A DNA stretch of 22,261 nt from JANMAT01 sp031359995 (GTDB lineage: Bacteria; Actinomycetota; Acidimicrobiia; Acidimicrobiales; Ilumatobacteraceae). The notes beneath the pieces are model-generated. The model did not search any database, was not told the DNA's origin, and saw only the letters and a list, made by a program, of their open reading frames with translations. The translations under genes were made by a program, and so were the position numbers. The stretch lies in assembly GCA_031359995.1 (NCBI GenBank), contig JANMAT010000090.1:1-22261 (forward strand). The letters are read 5' to 3'. How positions within the stretch are numbered: position 1 is the first letter of the stretch; every line of letters starts with the position of its first letter. Shown one piece after another: positions 1 to 10,376 of this stretch.

Positions 1-817
1 AGCGGGGTAGCCCTGGTCGCGCAGTTCGGCGGCCGACAGGTTCACGCCCAGGCGCACCGGACGGTCGGGCCACGTCGCCCGCCACTCGGCGATCTGGGTG
101 GCGGCGGCGCGCAGCACCCAGGTGTCGAGATCGCGGATCAGGCCGGACTGCTCGGCGACGGGGATGAACTGGTCGGGACGGATCGGTCCCAGCACCGGAT
201 GATCGAAGCGCACCAGCGCCTCCACGCCGCGGATCTCACCGGTGGCGAAGTGCACGATCGGTTGGTACACGAGCCGCAGCCCGCCGGTGCTGATCGCGTC
301 GCGCAGGCCCTCGCGGATGGCCAGGTGGTGGCGCAGCTCGTCGCGCAGGACCACGTCGTACACCGACACGCACCCGCGCCCGCGGCTCTTCGAACGGTAG
401 AGCGCAAGGTCGGCGCCCTGCAGCAGGCTGCTCAACGTGACCGGCTCCGTGTGGTCGTCGTACTGCTCGAGCAGGGCCACACCGGCGCTGGCGCCGAGCA
501 CGACGCGCGCCCCGCCGCACCACATCGGCTCGCTGAGCGCGACCAGCAGCCGCTCGGCGATCTTCACGGCACCGAACTCGTCGGAGCAGTTCGTCGCCGT
601 GGGCGTGGCCCAGCGAGTCGCTCACGACCTTGAACTCGTCGAGGTCGAGCAGGATCACGGCCACGCCCCGCCACGACGGGTCGGGGTGGGTCAGCACCTC
701 GGCGGCGCGCTGGGCGAGGCGGGCACGGTTGGCCAGGCCGGTGAGGGCGTCGGTGGTGGCCGCCGCCTCGAGTCGCAGGCGGGTCTGGCGCAGCTCGAGC
801 GCGGCGCTGAGGGCCAT
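1..817 (-). pseudogene. GGDEF-EAL cyclic-di-GMP protein, disrupted and running off the window edge
   Basis: Read from 817 downwards, the first frame gives a linker helix, then DALTGLANR and LLDLDEFKVVSDSLGHAHGDELL, the front half of a diguanylate cyclase domain. Near 575-600 that frame loses homology. A second frame takes over with SDEFGAVKIAERLLVALSEP, the rear of the GGDEF domain (ADLALYRSKSRGRG) and then an EAL phosphodiesterase domain (LVYQPIV, GVEALVRFDHP, GVNLSAAEL), still open at the window edge. About 30 residues expected between GDELL and the GGDEF signature are absent, and the signature itself is reduced to CSDEF. Together with the frame change this suggests an internal deletion rather than a single-base sequencing slip. 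The ATG at 817 has no clear ribosome site, and a stop lies just upstream in frame, so sensory domains may also be lost. A sequencing or assembly error remains possible. Any surviving activity would be EAL-type c-di-GMP hydrolysis. Confidence 0.72.
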
Positions 818-901
818 GTCACCGCGCGCCAGTTTGCCGTCGGGTGGGCGCGTTCACACGGGGACAATCGGCCGTGCACCGGCGATCTGAAGGGGCCGAG
901 G

Positions 902-2854
902 TCAGAACACCGACGGTGGATGGGCCGCTCGGCGCACGCGCAGCACCTCGGCCACAGACCACGCCTGGAAGGGGCAGCCGGTGGCCCCGTGCGGGGCATC
1001 GCCGTCGGCGGTTTCGCTCAGAGAGCCCAGGCCCCACTCGGCGAGGTGATGCTCGAGCCCGTCGAGCACGCCGGTGACCGGCACGGACGCCCGTCGGCAG
1101 GCGTCCACGTAGGGTCCGATCAGCCAGGGCCACACCGTGCCCTGGTGGTAGGCCTCGTCGCGTTGCGCACGGTCACCCCGGTGGGTGGCCCGATAGGCCG
1201 GGTCGTCGGGCGCGAGCGTGCGCAGGCCGAGCGGGGTCACGAGCGGGGCGCAGGCCGAGAGCACGGAGCGCAGCACGTTGGCGTCGCGCACCGGCGCGTT
1301 GGGCAGCGACAGGGCCAGCAGCTGGTTGGGTCGCACCGCGGCACCGGCCGCTCCGCCATCGGCGGCGTCGTCGCCGTCGATGACGTCGAGCAGGCCGTGG
1401 CCGTCGGTCCGCAGGAACCGGGTGAACGAGTCGGTCGCCGTCGCGAAGGCGCGGCGCCAGGGCTCGCCGTCGTGGCGGGCGCGGCCGAGCAGGTTGCCCA
1501 TCGCGGCCAGCCCGTTGATCCAGAGCGCGTTCACCTCGACCGGCTTACCGAGGCGGGGGGTGATGACGCGCCCGTCCACCCGGGCGTCCATCCACGTGAG
1601 GGCCACGCCGCTCTCGCCGCCCCGGAGCAACCCGTCGGCCGGGTCGACCCCGATCCCGTAGCGCGTGCCGGCCTGGTGCCGCTCCAGGATCGTCGCCAGC
1701 ACGGGCGCGATCTCGGCGACCAGGTCGAGGTCGTCGGTGGCGGCGACGTAGCGGTCGACGGCGTGCAGGAACCAGAGCGTGGCGTCGATGGTGTTGAAGT
1801 CGGCCGCGCCGCCATCGGTGGTGTTGGCCACCAGGCCGTCGGTCACCGCCCCGGCCGCCCCGGCCAGGAGCAGCCGGGCCTCGGCGTGACGGTTCGTGGC
1901 CAGCAGCAGACCGTCGACGCTGATCATGGTGTCGCGCCCCCACGTGCCGAACCACGGGTAGCCGGCCACGATGGCCGGCCCCGCCGGACGTTGCACCACG
2001 AACTGATCGGCGGCCAGCACGAGCTGGGCGTCGACCCCGTCGGTCGCCGCCGCCGTGGCCAGCACCTGGTGGGCGCGCCGTCGGGCGCCGCTCACGATCA
2101 GCTCGCCGTCGGGTGCCGGCGTGTCGAGGCCGGCGGCGCGGGCCACCACGCCGGTCGCCTCGCCCGGGTTCACCACCGCGGCGAAGCTGCCCACGGCGAA
2201 CACGTCCTCGATGGGGTCGAGGCCGCGCTCGGCTTCCTCGCCGAGCCACACGTCGCGGTACCACCCGCCGCCGGCCTGCCAGCCCGGGCCGTCCACGCGA
2301 TACCGGCCTTCGAAGGCGAACCCGGTGTCGGTGGGCGTGACGTACGGGTCGGGCCCGGCGCGGCGTTCGCCGTGGGCGTCGCGCCACGTGCACAGCGGCG
2401 TGAGGTACAGGCGCACCGGCGCCGGGGCCCGCACCACCCGATGCACGACGGCGACCGTCGGGTGGCCGTGCCACGCCGCCACCTCGCGCTCGATGATCAC
2501 GTCGCCGATCTGCCACCGCCACCGGGGCACGCCATCGGTCAGGTCGAACCCGACCAGCAGCTCGTGGCCGCTGGGGTCGACGACGCCGCCCGACCACGCG
2601 TCGCAGGCCAGCCGGATGCGCCGGTCGCCCAGCGCCACCACCACGTCCAGGGCCACCAGGCCGACGTGGCGCCGGCCGGCCTCGTCGCCCGCCACGACCT
2701 GCAGGGCGTGGTAGCGCCGTCGCCGCAGACCGGCCACGGTGCCCATCGCGTAGCCGCCCAGGCCGTCGGCCACGAGCCACTCCTGGTGCGACGCGACGGC
2801 GAGGTCGGTGCAGTGCTGGGGGCCGAGGCCCAGGAACGGTCGCGGCGGTCGCAT
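902..2854 (-). CDS. Glycogen debranching enzyme-like amylo-alpha-1,6-glucosidase (GDE family)
   Basis: A 650-residue protein. The N-terminal part has the family opening EWLVADGLGGYAMGTVAG followed by RRYHAL (about residues 20-50), typical of the GDE N-terminal domain. The C-terminal half is an (alpha/alpha)6 catalytic domain with GYPWFGTWGRDTMIS near residue 300 and GTVWPWLIGPYVDACRR near residue 571. Family knowledge: these enzymes remove alpha-1,6-linked glucose stubs from glycogen-like polymers in the cytoplasm. No signal peptide is visible. I chose ATG 2854 because it directly precedes the conserved N-terminus and follows a G-rich stretch; ATG 2872 is an in-frame alternative. The gene is divergent from the GH63-like gene with 58 bp between the starts, so shared control of alpha-glucan metabolism is plausible. 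Exact substrate is inferred. Confidence 0.9.
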   Translation of the reverse strand: MRPPRPFLGLGPQHCTDLAVASHQEWLVADGLGGYAMGTVAGLRRRRYHALQVVAGDEAGRRHVGLVALDVVVALGDRRIRLACDAWSGGVVDPSGHELLVGFDLTDGVPRWRWQIGDVIIEREVAAWHGHPTVAVVHRVVRAPAPVRLYLTPLCTWRDAHGERRAGPDPYVTPTDTGFAFEGRYRVDGPGWQAGGGWYRDVWLGEEAERGLDPIEDVFAVGSFAAVVNPGEATGVVARAAGLDTPAPDGELIVSGARRRAHQVLATAAATDGVDAQLVLAADQFVVQRPAGPAIVAGYPWFGTWGRDTMISVDGLLLATNRHAEARLLLAGAAGAVTDGLVANTTDGGAADFNTIDATLWFLHAVDRYVAATDDLDLVAEIAPVLATILERHQAGTRYGIGVDPADGLLRGGESGVALTWMDARVDGRVITPRLGKPVEVNALWINGLAAMGNLLGRARHDGEPWRRAFATATDSFTRFLRTDGHGLLDVIDGDDAADGGAAGAAVRPNQLLALSLPNAPVRDANVLRSVLSACAPLVTPLGLRTLAPDDPAYRATHRGDRAQRDEAYHQGTVWPWLIGPYVDACRRASVPVTGVLDGLEHHLAEWGLGSLSETADGDAPHGATGCPFQAWSVAEVLRVRRAAHPPSVF

Positions 2855-2899
2855 GCCCCCATCGTGTCGCATCGCGGCGCCCGCAGCCGCACACCGGCC

Positions 2900-2912
2900 T
2901 ACCATCGGCGCC
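2900..2912 (+). promoter_or_regulatory. Probable leaderless promoter of the GH63-like gene
   Basis: TACCAT at 2900-2905 matches the actinobacterial TANNNT -10 consensus and is followed by 7 bases before GTG 2913. That spacing would place transcription initiation at or next to the start codon. No ribosome binding site precedes the GTG, which fits leaderless translation. No convincing -35 was seen. Confidence 0.5.
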
Positions 2913-5513
<2,601 letters not shown>

Positions 5514-5518
5514 CTCGC

Positions 5519-5541
5519 CCGGCTTCGCGGCGCTCAGCCGG
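5519..5541. terminator. Possible bidirectional terminator hairpin between convergent genes
   Basis: CCGGCT (5519-5524) and AGCCGG (5536-5541) form a perfect 6-bp stem with an 11-base loop. It spans the 20-bp gap between the stops of the GH63-like gene and the acyltransferase and overlaps the acyltransferase stop codon. There is no T tract on either strand, so intrinsic termination is uncertain. Confidence 0.25.
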
Positions 5542-6682
5542 CGACGAGGATCTTGCGCAGCGGCTTGATGCGGTCGATGATCGCCGCGCCCAGCCACGCC
5601 AACAGCAACGTCGGCGCCGCGCACGCCAACACCATGCCGAGCGACACGCGGGCGGTGAAACCGTGGTGGAGCTTGTCGCCCACGTCCTGCACGACCTGCA
5701 GCACCGCGGTGTGCACCAGGAAGATGCCGAAGCTGTGGCGCGCCACGCTGCTGACGGCCCGGGAGAACCGCCCCGGCACCTGTGGTCCACGGGTGGCGAA
5801 GCACACCAGCAGCAGCGGGAACGCCACGACCAGCTCGCGCAGGATGTGGGGCTGGAACGGCCGGAAGAGCACTTCGACGATCACGAACGCGGCGGCGCTG
5901 CCCAGGAGCACCGGGCGGGGGCAGCGGCGGTCGAGCCGGAACACCCGGACCACCACGGCGAGCCCGAGGTAGGGCAGGAAGCGCAGGAGCCACGCCACGA
6001 TGACGAGCAGCACCCGGACCACCGCGTCGGCGGCGTGGGTCCGGGTGGGGTCGACCAGGTCTCGGAAGGCCGTGGCGGTGGCGATGTCGTAGCCGTTGCC
6101 GGTCCAACCGAGGTACCAGTAGGGCAGCACGCACACGGCGGCGAAGCCGAGCGCATCGGTCTTGTAGCGCAGCCGGCGGGCCATCGCGTCGGCCACCGGG
6201 AGCAGCAGCATGCCGATGGCGAGCATGGGCAGGAAGTAGAGCTGCACCGAGGCCCCGCCGAGCAGCACGAGGCGGCCCGGGTCGCGCAGCAGTGAATCGA
6301 GGCGGTCGGGGTCGTCGGCCAGGGCGGCCGACAGCGCCTTCAGCCCGATGTAGACGCCGGTCCATGCGGCATAGGGCACGAGCAGGCGAGCGAGGCGCTG
6401 CCGGGCGATCGACCACGCCGACCGCGTGGCGCTGATCGACTTCACGCCGAACACGGCCGAGGTGGCCAGGAAGAACGGCACCGCGAAGCTGGCCAGCTCG
6501 CGCAGCGTCGCCGCCGCCGAGTCGACCGGCGCGTCGCCCGCGGCCGACGCGTGGATGATGACGACCGCGGCCGCCGCCAGGGCGCGCCCGAGGTCCACGC
6601 CCCACGTCCGCACGACCGGTTTCACGGCGGGGACGTCGGGCGCTTCGACCGTCGTTGCCGCGCGCTCACGTTCGAGGACCAT
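5534..6682 (-). CDS. Acyltransferase 3 family integral membrane protein
   Basis: A 382-residue protein with about ten hydrophobic helices. After a soluble N-terminus it has VDLGRALAAAAVVIIHASAA (about residues 29-48), the first helix with the conserved histidine typical of acyltransferase_3 / OpgC-like proteins. Next come FAVPFFLATSAVFGVKS and RLARLLVPYAAWTGVYIGLK, a characteristic order for the family. Family members O-acetylate or O-succinylate extracytoplasmic sugars, lipids or polymers; the acceptor here is unknown. The start ATG at 6682 is preceded on its strand by CAGGAG, a good ribosome site. It converges with the GH63-like gene, and no sugar-polymer operon accompanies it, so the substrate cannot be deduced from context. 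Confidence 0.85.
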   Translation of the reverse strand: MVLERERAATTVEAPDVPAVKPVVRTWGVDLGRALAAAAVVIIHASAAGDAPVDSAAATLRELASFAVPFFLATSAVFGVKSISATRSAWSIARQRLARLLVPYAAWTGVYIGLKALSAALADDPDRLDSLLRDPGRLVLLGGASVQLYFLPMLAIGMLLLPVADAMARRLRYKTDALGFAAVCVLPYWYLGWTGNGYDIATATAFRDLVDPTRTHAADAVVRVLLVIVAWLLRFLPYLGLAVVVRVFRLDRRCPRPVLLGSAAAFVIVEVLFRPFQPHILRELVVAFPLLLVCFATRGPQVPGRFSRAVSSVARHSFGIFLVHTAVLQVVQDVGDKLHHGFTARVSLGMVLACAAPTLLLAWLGAAIIDRIKPLRKILVAG

Positions 6683-6732
6683 TGCTCCTGTAGACGGTAT
6701 CGGCGCGGCGCGCGAAGGGGTGCGCTCGGACC

Positions 6733-6756
6733 GTCAAGAAACCTGCGGGTTCTGAC
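6733..6756. promoter_or_regulatory. Imperfect inverted repeat in a divergent intergenic region
   Basis: Within the 164-bp gap between the divergent acyltransferase and biotin-carrier genes, GTCAAGAAACC and GGGTTCTGAC face each other around TGC. AGAA/TTCT and GTC/GAC match, with one mismatch and a one-base offset. The position fits an operator, but there is no partner evidence. The rest of the gap is GC-rich with one TANNNT box (TACGCT, 6815-6820) that could serve the rightward gene. Confidence 0.3.
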
Positions 6757-6846
6757 AGTTGGCAGCCACGGTGCGCCGCGCCCGGTGGGGTGGGAGCCGC
6801 GCTCGGCCCACGGGTACGCTGCCGCCGGTTCGACCAGGGGGGATCC

Positions 6847-7065
6847 ATGACGTTCGTGACGTCCGACATCACTGCGACCGTGTGGCAGGTGCGCACCGAG
6901 GTGGGCGCCGCGGTCGCCGAGGGCGACGAGCTGGTCATCCTCGAGAGCATGAAGATGGAGATCCCCGTCACCGCGCCCCACGACGGCACCGTCACCGAGA
7001 TCCACGTCGCCCCCGAGGACCGCGTCGCCGAGGGCGACGTCGTGCTCGTGCTGGAGCGGTCGTGA
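6847..7065 (+). CDS. Stand-alone biotin/lipoyl-carrier protein (BCCP-like)
   Basis: A 72-residue single-domain protein. The biotinylation hairpin is intact, VILESMKMEIPV, with K36 as the acceptor lysine, followed by APHDGTVTEI and the closing strand EGDVVLVLE. This is the whole biotinyl domain, without the N-terminal extension or carboxylase domains of larger BCCPs. ESMKM points to biotin rather than lipoate. Small free-standing biotinyl proteins of this size are common in actinobacteria and are thought to serve acyl-CoA carboxylases. ATG 6847 follows AGGGGGGATCC, a strong ribosome site, and longer in-frame starts lack one. The stop overlaps the GTG of the next gene by 4 bases, so the two are translationally coupled. 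Confidence 0.9.
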   Translation: MTFVTSDITATVWQVRTEVGAAVAEGDELVILESMKMEIPVTAPHDGTVTEIHVAPEDRVAEGDVVLVLERS

Positions 7066-7784
7066 CCGTCCACCACACCTGGCACGGCGACGTGCTCGAA
7101 CTGGCCCTCGACCGTCCCGAGCGCCGCAACGCCGTCGACCACGCCACGCTGGTCGAGCTGGCCCACGGCCTCGACGAGGCGGCCCGGGCCCGCTGCCTGG
7201 TGGTCACCGGTCGGGGTGGCGCGTTCTGCGCCGGTGCCGACCTGACCGGGGTTGAGGGCGACGAGTTCGGTGCCGCCCTGGCCAAGGTGCTGCGGGGCCT
7301 GGTGGCCCTGCCCATCACCACCATCGCCGCCGTCGACGGGCCGGCGTTGGGCGCCGGCTCGCAGCTGGCCATCGCCTGCGACCTGCGGGTGGCCACGCCC
7401 CGCAGCCGCTTCGGGGTGCCGGCGTCCAAGCTCGGGCTCATGGTCGACGAGTGGACGGTGCAGCGCTTCGCCGCGCTGGCCGGTGGCTCGCTGGCCCGCA
7501 GCGTGCTCCTGGCCGCCGACGAGGTCGACGCCACGCGAGGTCACGCCGTCGGGTTCGTGCACCGCCTGGGCGACCTGGCCGAAGCGCTGGCGTGGGCCGA
7601 CAAGATCGCGGCGCTGGCGCCGTTGTCGGTCGCCGGTCACAAGCTCGCCCTCGAGCGGGCCACGGCCACGGTGGGGGACCCCGACGTGCAGGCCATGTTC
7701 GCCCGGGTGTGGCGCAGCGCCGACGCCCACGAGGGCCGCACGGCGTTCCTGGAGAAGCGACCGCCCCGCTTCACCGGCGCCTGA
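7062..7784 (+). CDS. EchA6-like crotonase-fold acyl-CoA-binding protein lacking catalytic glutamates
   Basis: A 240-residue crotonase-superfamily protein. The oxyanion-hole elements are present: RPERRNAV at the start, GAFCAGADLTG and DGPALGAGSQLAIACDLRV. The two glutamates needed for hydration are not. The GxPE position reads GVPAS (A121), and the second position, within SLARSVLLAA, is S147. From memory, the overall pattern (SKxGLxxDxW, a C-terminal EKRPPxFxGA, about 240 residues) closely resembles mycobacterial EchA6. EchA6 has been described as binding long acyl-CoAs without hydrating them. I therefore read it as acyl-CoA binding or transfer rather than as a classical hydratase. Start GTG 7062 overlaps the biotin-carrier stop. 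It lies about 100 bp upstream of paaA but probably in a separate transcript, because a promoter intervenes. Confidence 0.82.
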   Translation: MTVHHTWHGDVLELALDRPERRNAVDHATLVELAHGLDEAARARCLVVTGRGGAFCAGADLTGVEGDEFGAALAKVLRGLVALPITTIAAVDGPALGAGSQLAIACDLRVATPRSRFGVPASKLGLMVDEWTVQRFAALAGGSLARSVLLAADEVDATRGHAVGFVHRLGDLAEALAWADKIAALAPLSVAGHKLALERATATVGDPDVQAMFARVWRSADAHEGRTAFLEKRPPRFTGA

Positions 7785-7832
7785 GCCGGGTGACCATCAC
7801 GTCGGTCGGTGGTCCCGCCGGTCCGGGGCGAC

Positions 7833-7870
7833 CGTCAAAGGTTTGACGATCTCGACGGCGGGAGTAGGAT
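7833..7870 (+). promoter_or_regulatory. paaABCDE promoter with operator-like inverted repeat
   Basis: CGTCAAA-GG-TTTGACG (7833-7848) is a perfect inverted repeat with 7-bp arms. Its right arm contains TTGACG (7843-7848), a good -35, followed after 16 bases by TAGGAT (7865-7870), a good -10. The start codon ATG 7891 lies 20 bases downstream. A dimeric repressor on this repeat would cover the -35. Phenylacetate operons are commonly repressed by PaaX or PaaR and induced by phenylacetyl-CoA; which regulator acts here is not shown. Confidence 0.68.
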
Positions 7871-7890
7871 CGAGGGTCCGGGGGTGCACC

Positions 7891-8841
7891 ATGTCCGAAC
7901 GGGCCGACGAGGGTGAGCTGACGACGTTCCACGCCGTCATCGAGCGCGACGAGCGCATCGAGCCGACCGACGCCATGCCCGACGGCTACCGGCGCACGCT
8001 GGTGCGCCAGATCGCCCAGCACGCCCACTCCGAGATCATCGGCATGCAGCCCGAGGGCAACTGGATCACACGGGCGCCGAGCCTGCGCCGCAAGTCGATC
8101 CTGCTGGCCAAGGTGCAGGACGAAGCGGGCCACGGGCTGTACCTGTACGGCGCGGCCGAGACGTTGGGCGTCACCCGGGACGAGCTCGTCGACGCGCTGC
8201 ACGCGGGTAGGCAGCGCTACTCCAGCATCTTCAACGAACCCACGCTCACGTGGGCCGACGTCGGTGCCATCGGCTGGCTCGTGGACGGAGCCGCCATCAC
8301 CAACCAGATCCCCCTGTGTCGCTGCTCGTACGGGCCCTACGCCCGGGCCATGGTTCGCATCTGCAAGGAGGAGAGCTTCCACCAGCGTCAGGGGTTCGAG
8401 CTGATGCTGGCGCTGGGCCACGGCACGCCCGAGCAGAAGGCCATGGCCCAGGACGCCCTCGATCGGTGGTGGTGGCCGTCGGTCATGATGTTCGGCCCGC
8501 CCGACGACGAGTCGCCCCACTCGGTCCAGTCGATGGCCTGGAACATCAAGCGCTTCTCCAACGACGAGCTGCGGCAGCGCTTCGTCGACGCCACGGTGCC
8601 GCAGGCCGACCTGCTCGGCCTGCGCATCCCCGATCCCGATCTCCGCTACGACGAGGCCAGTGGCCACTGGCAGATCGGCCCCATCGACTGGTCGTACTTC
8701 CAGGCCGTCATCGCCGGCAACGGGGTGTGCAACCGCGAGCGCATCGAGCACAAGCGCGCCGCCCACGAGGCCGGCGCCTGGGTGCGTGACGCAGCTGCGG
8801 CCCACGCCGCCAAGCGGGCCACCGCGGCGGTGGCGTCGTGA
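7891..8841 (+). CDS. paaA: 1,2-phenylacetyl-CoA epoxidase, catalytic subunit A
   Basis: A 316-residue protein, close to the usual length of PaaA. It is the diiron oxygenase subunit that, with PaaB, C and E, converts phenylacetyl-CoA to its ring 1,2-epoxide. Ferritin-fold iron ligands are visible: E48 in HSEIIGMQPEGNW, E78 and H81 in QDEAGHGLYLYGAAETLG, and E160/E161 and H164 in KEESFHQRQGFELML. The start is ATG 7891, 20 bases after a -10 box; the open frame upstream of it is not conserved. The TGA stop is inside the GTGA that starts paaB, so A and B are coupled. First gene of a five-gene operon. Confidence 0.97.
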   Translation: MSERADEGELTTFHAVIERDERIEPTDAMPDGYRRTLVRQIAQHAHSEIIGMQPEGNWITRAPSLRRKSILLAKVQDEAGHGLYLYGAAETLGVTRDELVDALHAGRQRYSSIFNEPTLTWADVGAIGWLVDGAAITNQIPLCRCSYGPYARAMVRICKEESFHQRQGFELMLALGHGTPEQKAMAQDALDRWWWPSVMMFGPPDDESPHSVQSMAWNIKRFSNDELRQRFVDATVPQADLLGLRIPDPDLRYDEASGHWQIGPIDWSYFQAVIAGNGVCNRERIEHKRAAHEAGAWVRDAAAAHAAKRATAAVAS

Positions 8842-9119
8842 GCGGCGCACCGTTGTGGGAGGTGTTCGTGCGGGCCCGCCGCGGCACCAGCCACGTGCAC
8901 ACCGGCAGCGTGCACGCACCCGACGCCGAGCTGGCGCTGCAGGCCGCCCGTGACCTGTTCACGCGCCGGGGCGAGGGCATCAGCCTGTGGGTGGTGCCGG
9001 CGGCGGCGATCACCGCGTCGGACCCCGACGACAAGGCGTCGTTGTTCGACCCGGCGCTCGACAAGGTCGAGCGCCACCCGACGCACTACCAGCTCCCGGC
9101 CGCCGTGGCCCACATGTGA
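8838..9119 (+). CDS. paaB: 1,2-phenylacetyl-CoA epoxidase, subunit B
   Basis: A 93-residue protein starting with PLWEVFVRARRGTSHVHTGSVHAPDAELALQAARDLFTRRGEG and containing SLWVV, the hallmark of PaaB. Family knowledge: PaaB is a small non-catalytic subunit that bridges PaaAC heterodimers and helps the PaaE reductase dock. The GTG start overlaps the paaA stop by 4 bases. The paaB stop in turn overlaps the ATG of paaC by one base. Confidence 0.95.
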   Translation: MSGAPLWEVFVRARRGTSHVHTGSVHAPDAELALQAARDLFTRRGEGISLWVVPAAAITASDPDDKASLFDPALDKVERHPTHYQLPAAVAHM

Positions 9120-9901
9120 TGGCCGTCGCCGCCGCGCTCGCCGACCTGCCGACCGACGCCCGGTTCCGGTACCTGCTGCGCCACGCCGACCGGGCCCTCG
9201 TGCTCGGCCAGCGCCTGTGCCAGTGGGTCACCCACGCGCCCGAGCTGGAAGAGGAGATCGCGTTGGCCAACGTGGCCCTCGACCTCGTCGGCCAGGCGCG
9301 TGTGCTCTACGCCGAAGCAGGGGCCACGTCGGGTCGCGGCTGGACCGAGGACGACCTCGCCTACTGGCGCAGCGGTCGCTCGTTCTTCAACCCCCTGCTC
9401 GTCGAGCAGCCCAACGGCGACTTCGCGTTCACCATGGTGCGCCAGCTGCTGCACGATGCCTGGGTGGCCGAGCTGTGGGGCGCGCTGCGCGACTCGACCG
9501 ATCCGTTCGTGGCCGGCGTGGCCGGCAAGGTCGTGAAGGAGACCGCTTACCACCTGCGTCACGCGACGGCATGGGTCGTGCGGCTGGGCGACGGCACCGA
9601 CGAGAGCCACCGCCGCACGGCGGCCGCCCTCGACGACCTGTGGCGCTTCACCGGCGAGCTGTTCGAGGCCGACGAGGTGGAGACCGAGCTCGTGGCCGGC
9701 GGCGCGGTGCCCGACCCGGCGTCGCTGCGGGCGCCGTGGCTCGCCCGCGTCGACACCGTGCTGGCCGAGGCCACGCTGGCGCGCCCGGCCGACGGGCCCA
9801 TGCGCAGCGGCGGTCGCACCGGCCGCCACGGCGAGCAGCTCAGCCACCTGCTGGGCGAGCTGCAGGTGGTCGCCCGCTCCCACCCCGGGGCGATGTGGTG
9901 A
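9119..9901 (+). CDS. paaC: 1,2-phenylacetyl-CoA epoxidase, structural subunit C
   Basis: A 260-residue ferritin-like protein with YLLRHADRALVLGQRL, EEIALANVALDLVGQARVLYAEAG, FTMVRQLLHDAWVAELWGAL and KVVKETAYHLRHATAWVVRLGDGTDESH, all typical of PaaC. Family knowledge: PaaC is the degenerate partner of PaaA that does not bind a functional diiron centre and stabilises the catalytic subunit. ATG 9119 overlaps the paaB TGA. The stop overlaps the GTG of paaD. Confidence 0.95.
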   Translation: MAVAAALADLPTDARFRYLLRHADRALVLGQRLCQWVTHAPELEEEIALANVALDLVGQARVLYAEAGATSGRGWTEDDLAYWRSGRSFFNPLLVEQPNGDFAFTMVRQLLHDAWVAELWGALRDSTDPFVAGVAGKVVKETAYHLRHATAWVVRLGDGTDESHRRTAAALDDLWRFTGELFEADEVETELVAGGAVPDPASLRAPWLARVDTVLAEATLARPADGPMRSGGRTGRHGEQLSHLLGELQVVARSHPGAMW

Positions 9902-10374
9902 CGGTGCTCACGCACGAGGCCGCGTGGACGGTGGTGGCGACGGTGCCCGACCCCGAGCTGCCGCACGTGACCATCGGCGACCTCGGCATGGTGCGCGACG
10001 TTCGCGTCGGGGTCGGCGGGGTCGAGGTCGACATCACCCCCACCTACACCGCGTGCCCGGCCACCGAGGCGATCTGCGCCGACATCGTCGCCGCGCTGGC
10101 CACCGCCGGCGCGCCCGGCGCCCGGGTGCAGGTGCGGCTGGCCCCGGCGTGGTCGAGCGACGACATCACACCGCTCGGGCGGGCCAAGCTCGCCGCCGCC
10201 GGCATCGCCCCGCCCGGCGCCGCCGCGTCGGGCGCGGTCGAGCTGCCGCCGCCATGCCCGCGGTGCGGGTCGCGCCGCACCCGTCTGGTGTCGTGGTTCG
10301 GCGCCACCGCGTGCAAGAGCGCCCACCGGTGCCAGGCGTGTGCCGAGCCGTTCGAGGCGTTCAAGTCGATCTGA
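9898..10374 (+). CDS. paaD: PaaD, Fe-S maturation protein of the phenylacetyl-CoA epoxidase
   Basis: A 158-residue protein. The N-terminal half is a DUF59/MIP18-type domain (VPDPELPHVTIGDLGMVRDV, then TPTYTACPATEAICADI). The C-terminus has a zinc-ribbon-like module, CPRCGSRRTRLVSWFGATACKS followed by CQACAEPFEAFKSI, as in other PaaD proteins. PaaD is needed for assembly of the iron centres of the epoxidase. The start could be either of two adjacent GTG codons (9895 or 9898); I chose 9898 because it gives the 4-base overlap with the paaC stop seen elsewhere in this region. The stop is 2 bases before the paaE start. Confidence 0.93.
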   Translation: MTVLTHEAAWTVVATVPDPELPHVTIGDLGMVRDVRVGVGGVEVDITPTYTACPATEAICADIVAALATAGAPGARVQVRLAPAWSSDDITPLGRAKLAAAGIAPPGAAASGAVELPPPCPRCGSRRTRLVSWFGATACKSAHRCQACAEPFEAFKSI

Positions 10375-10376
10375 CC

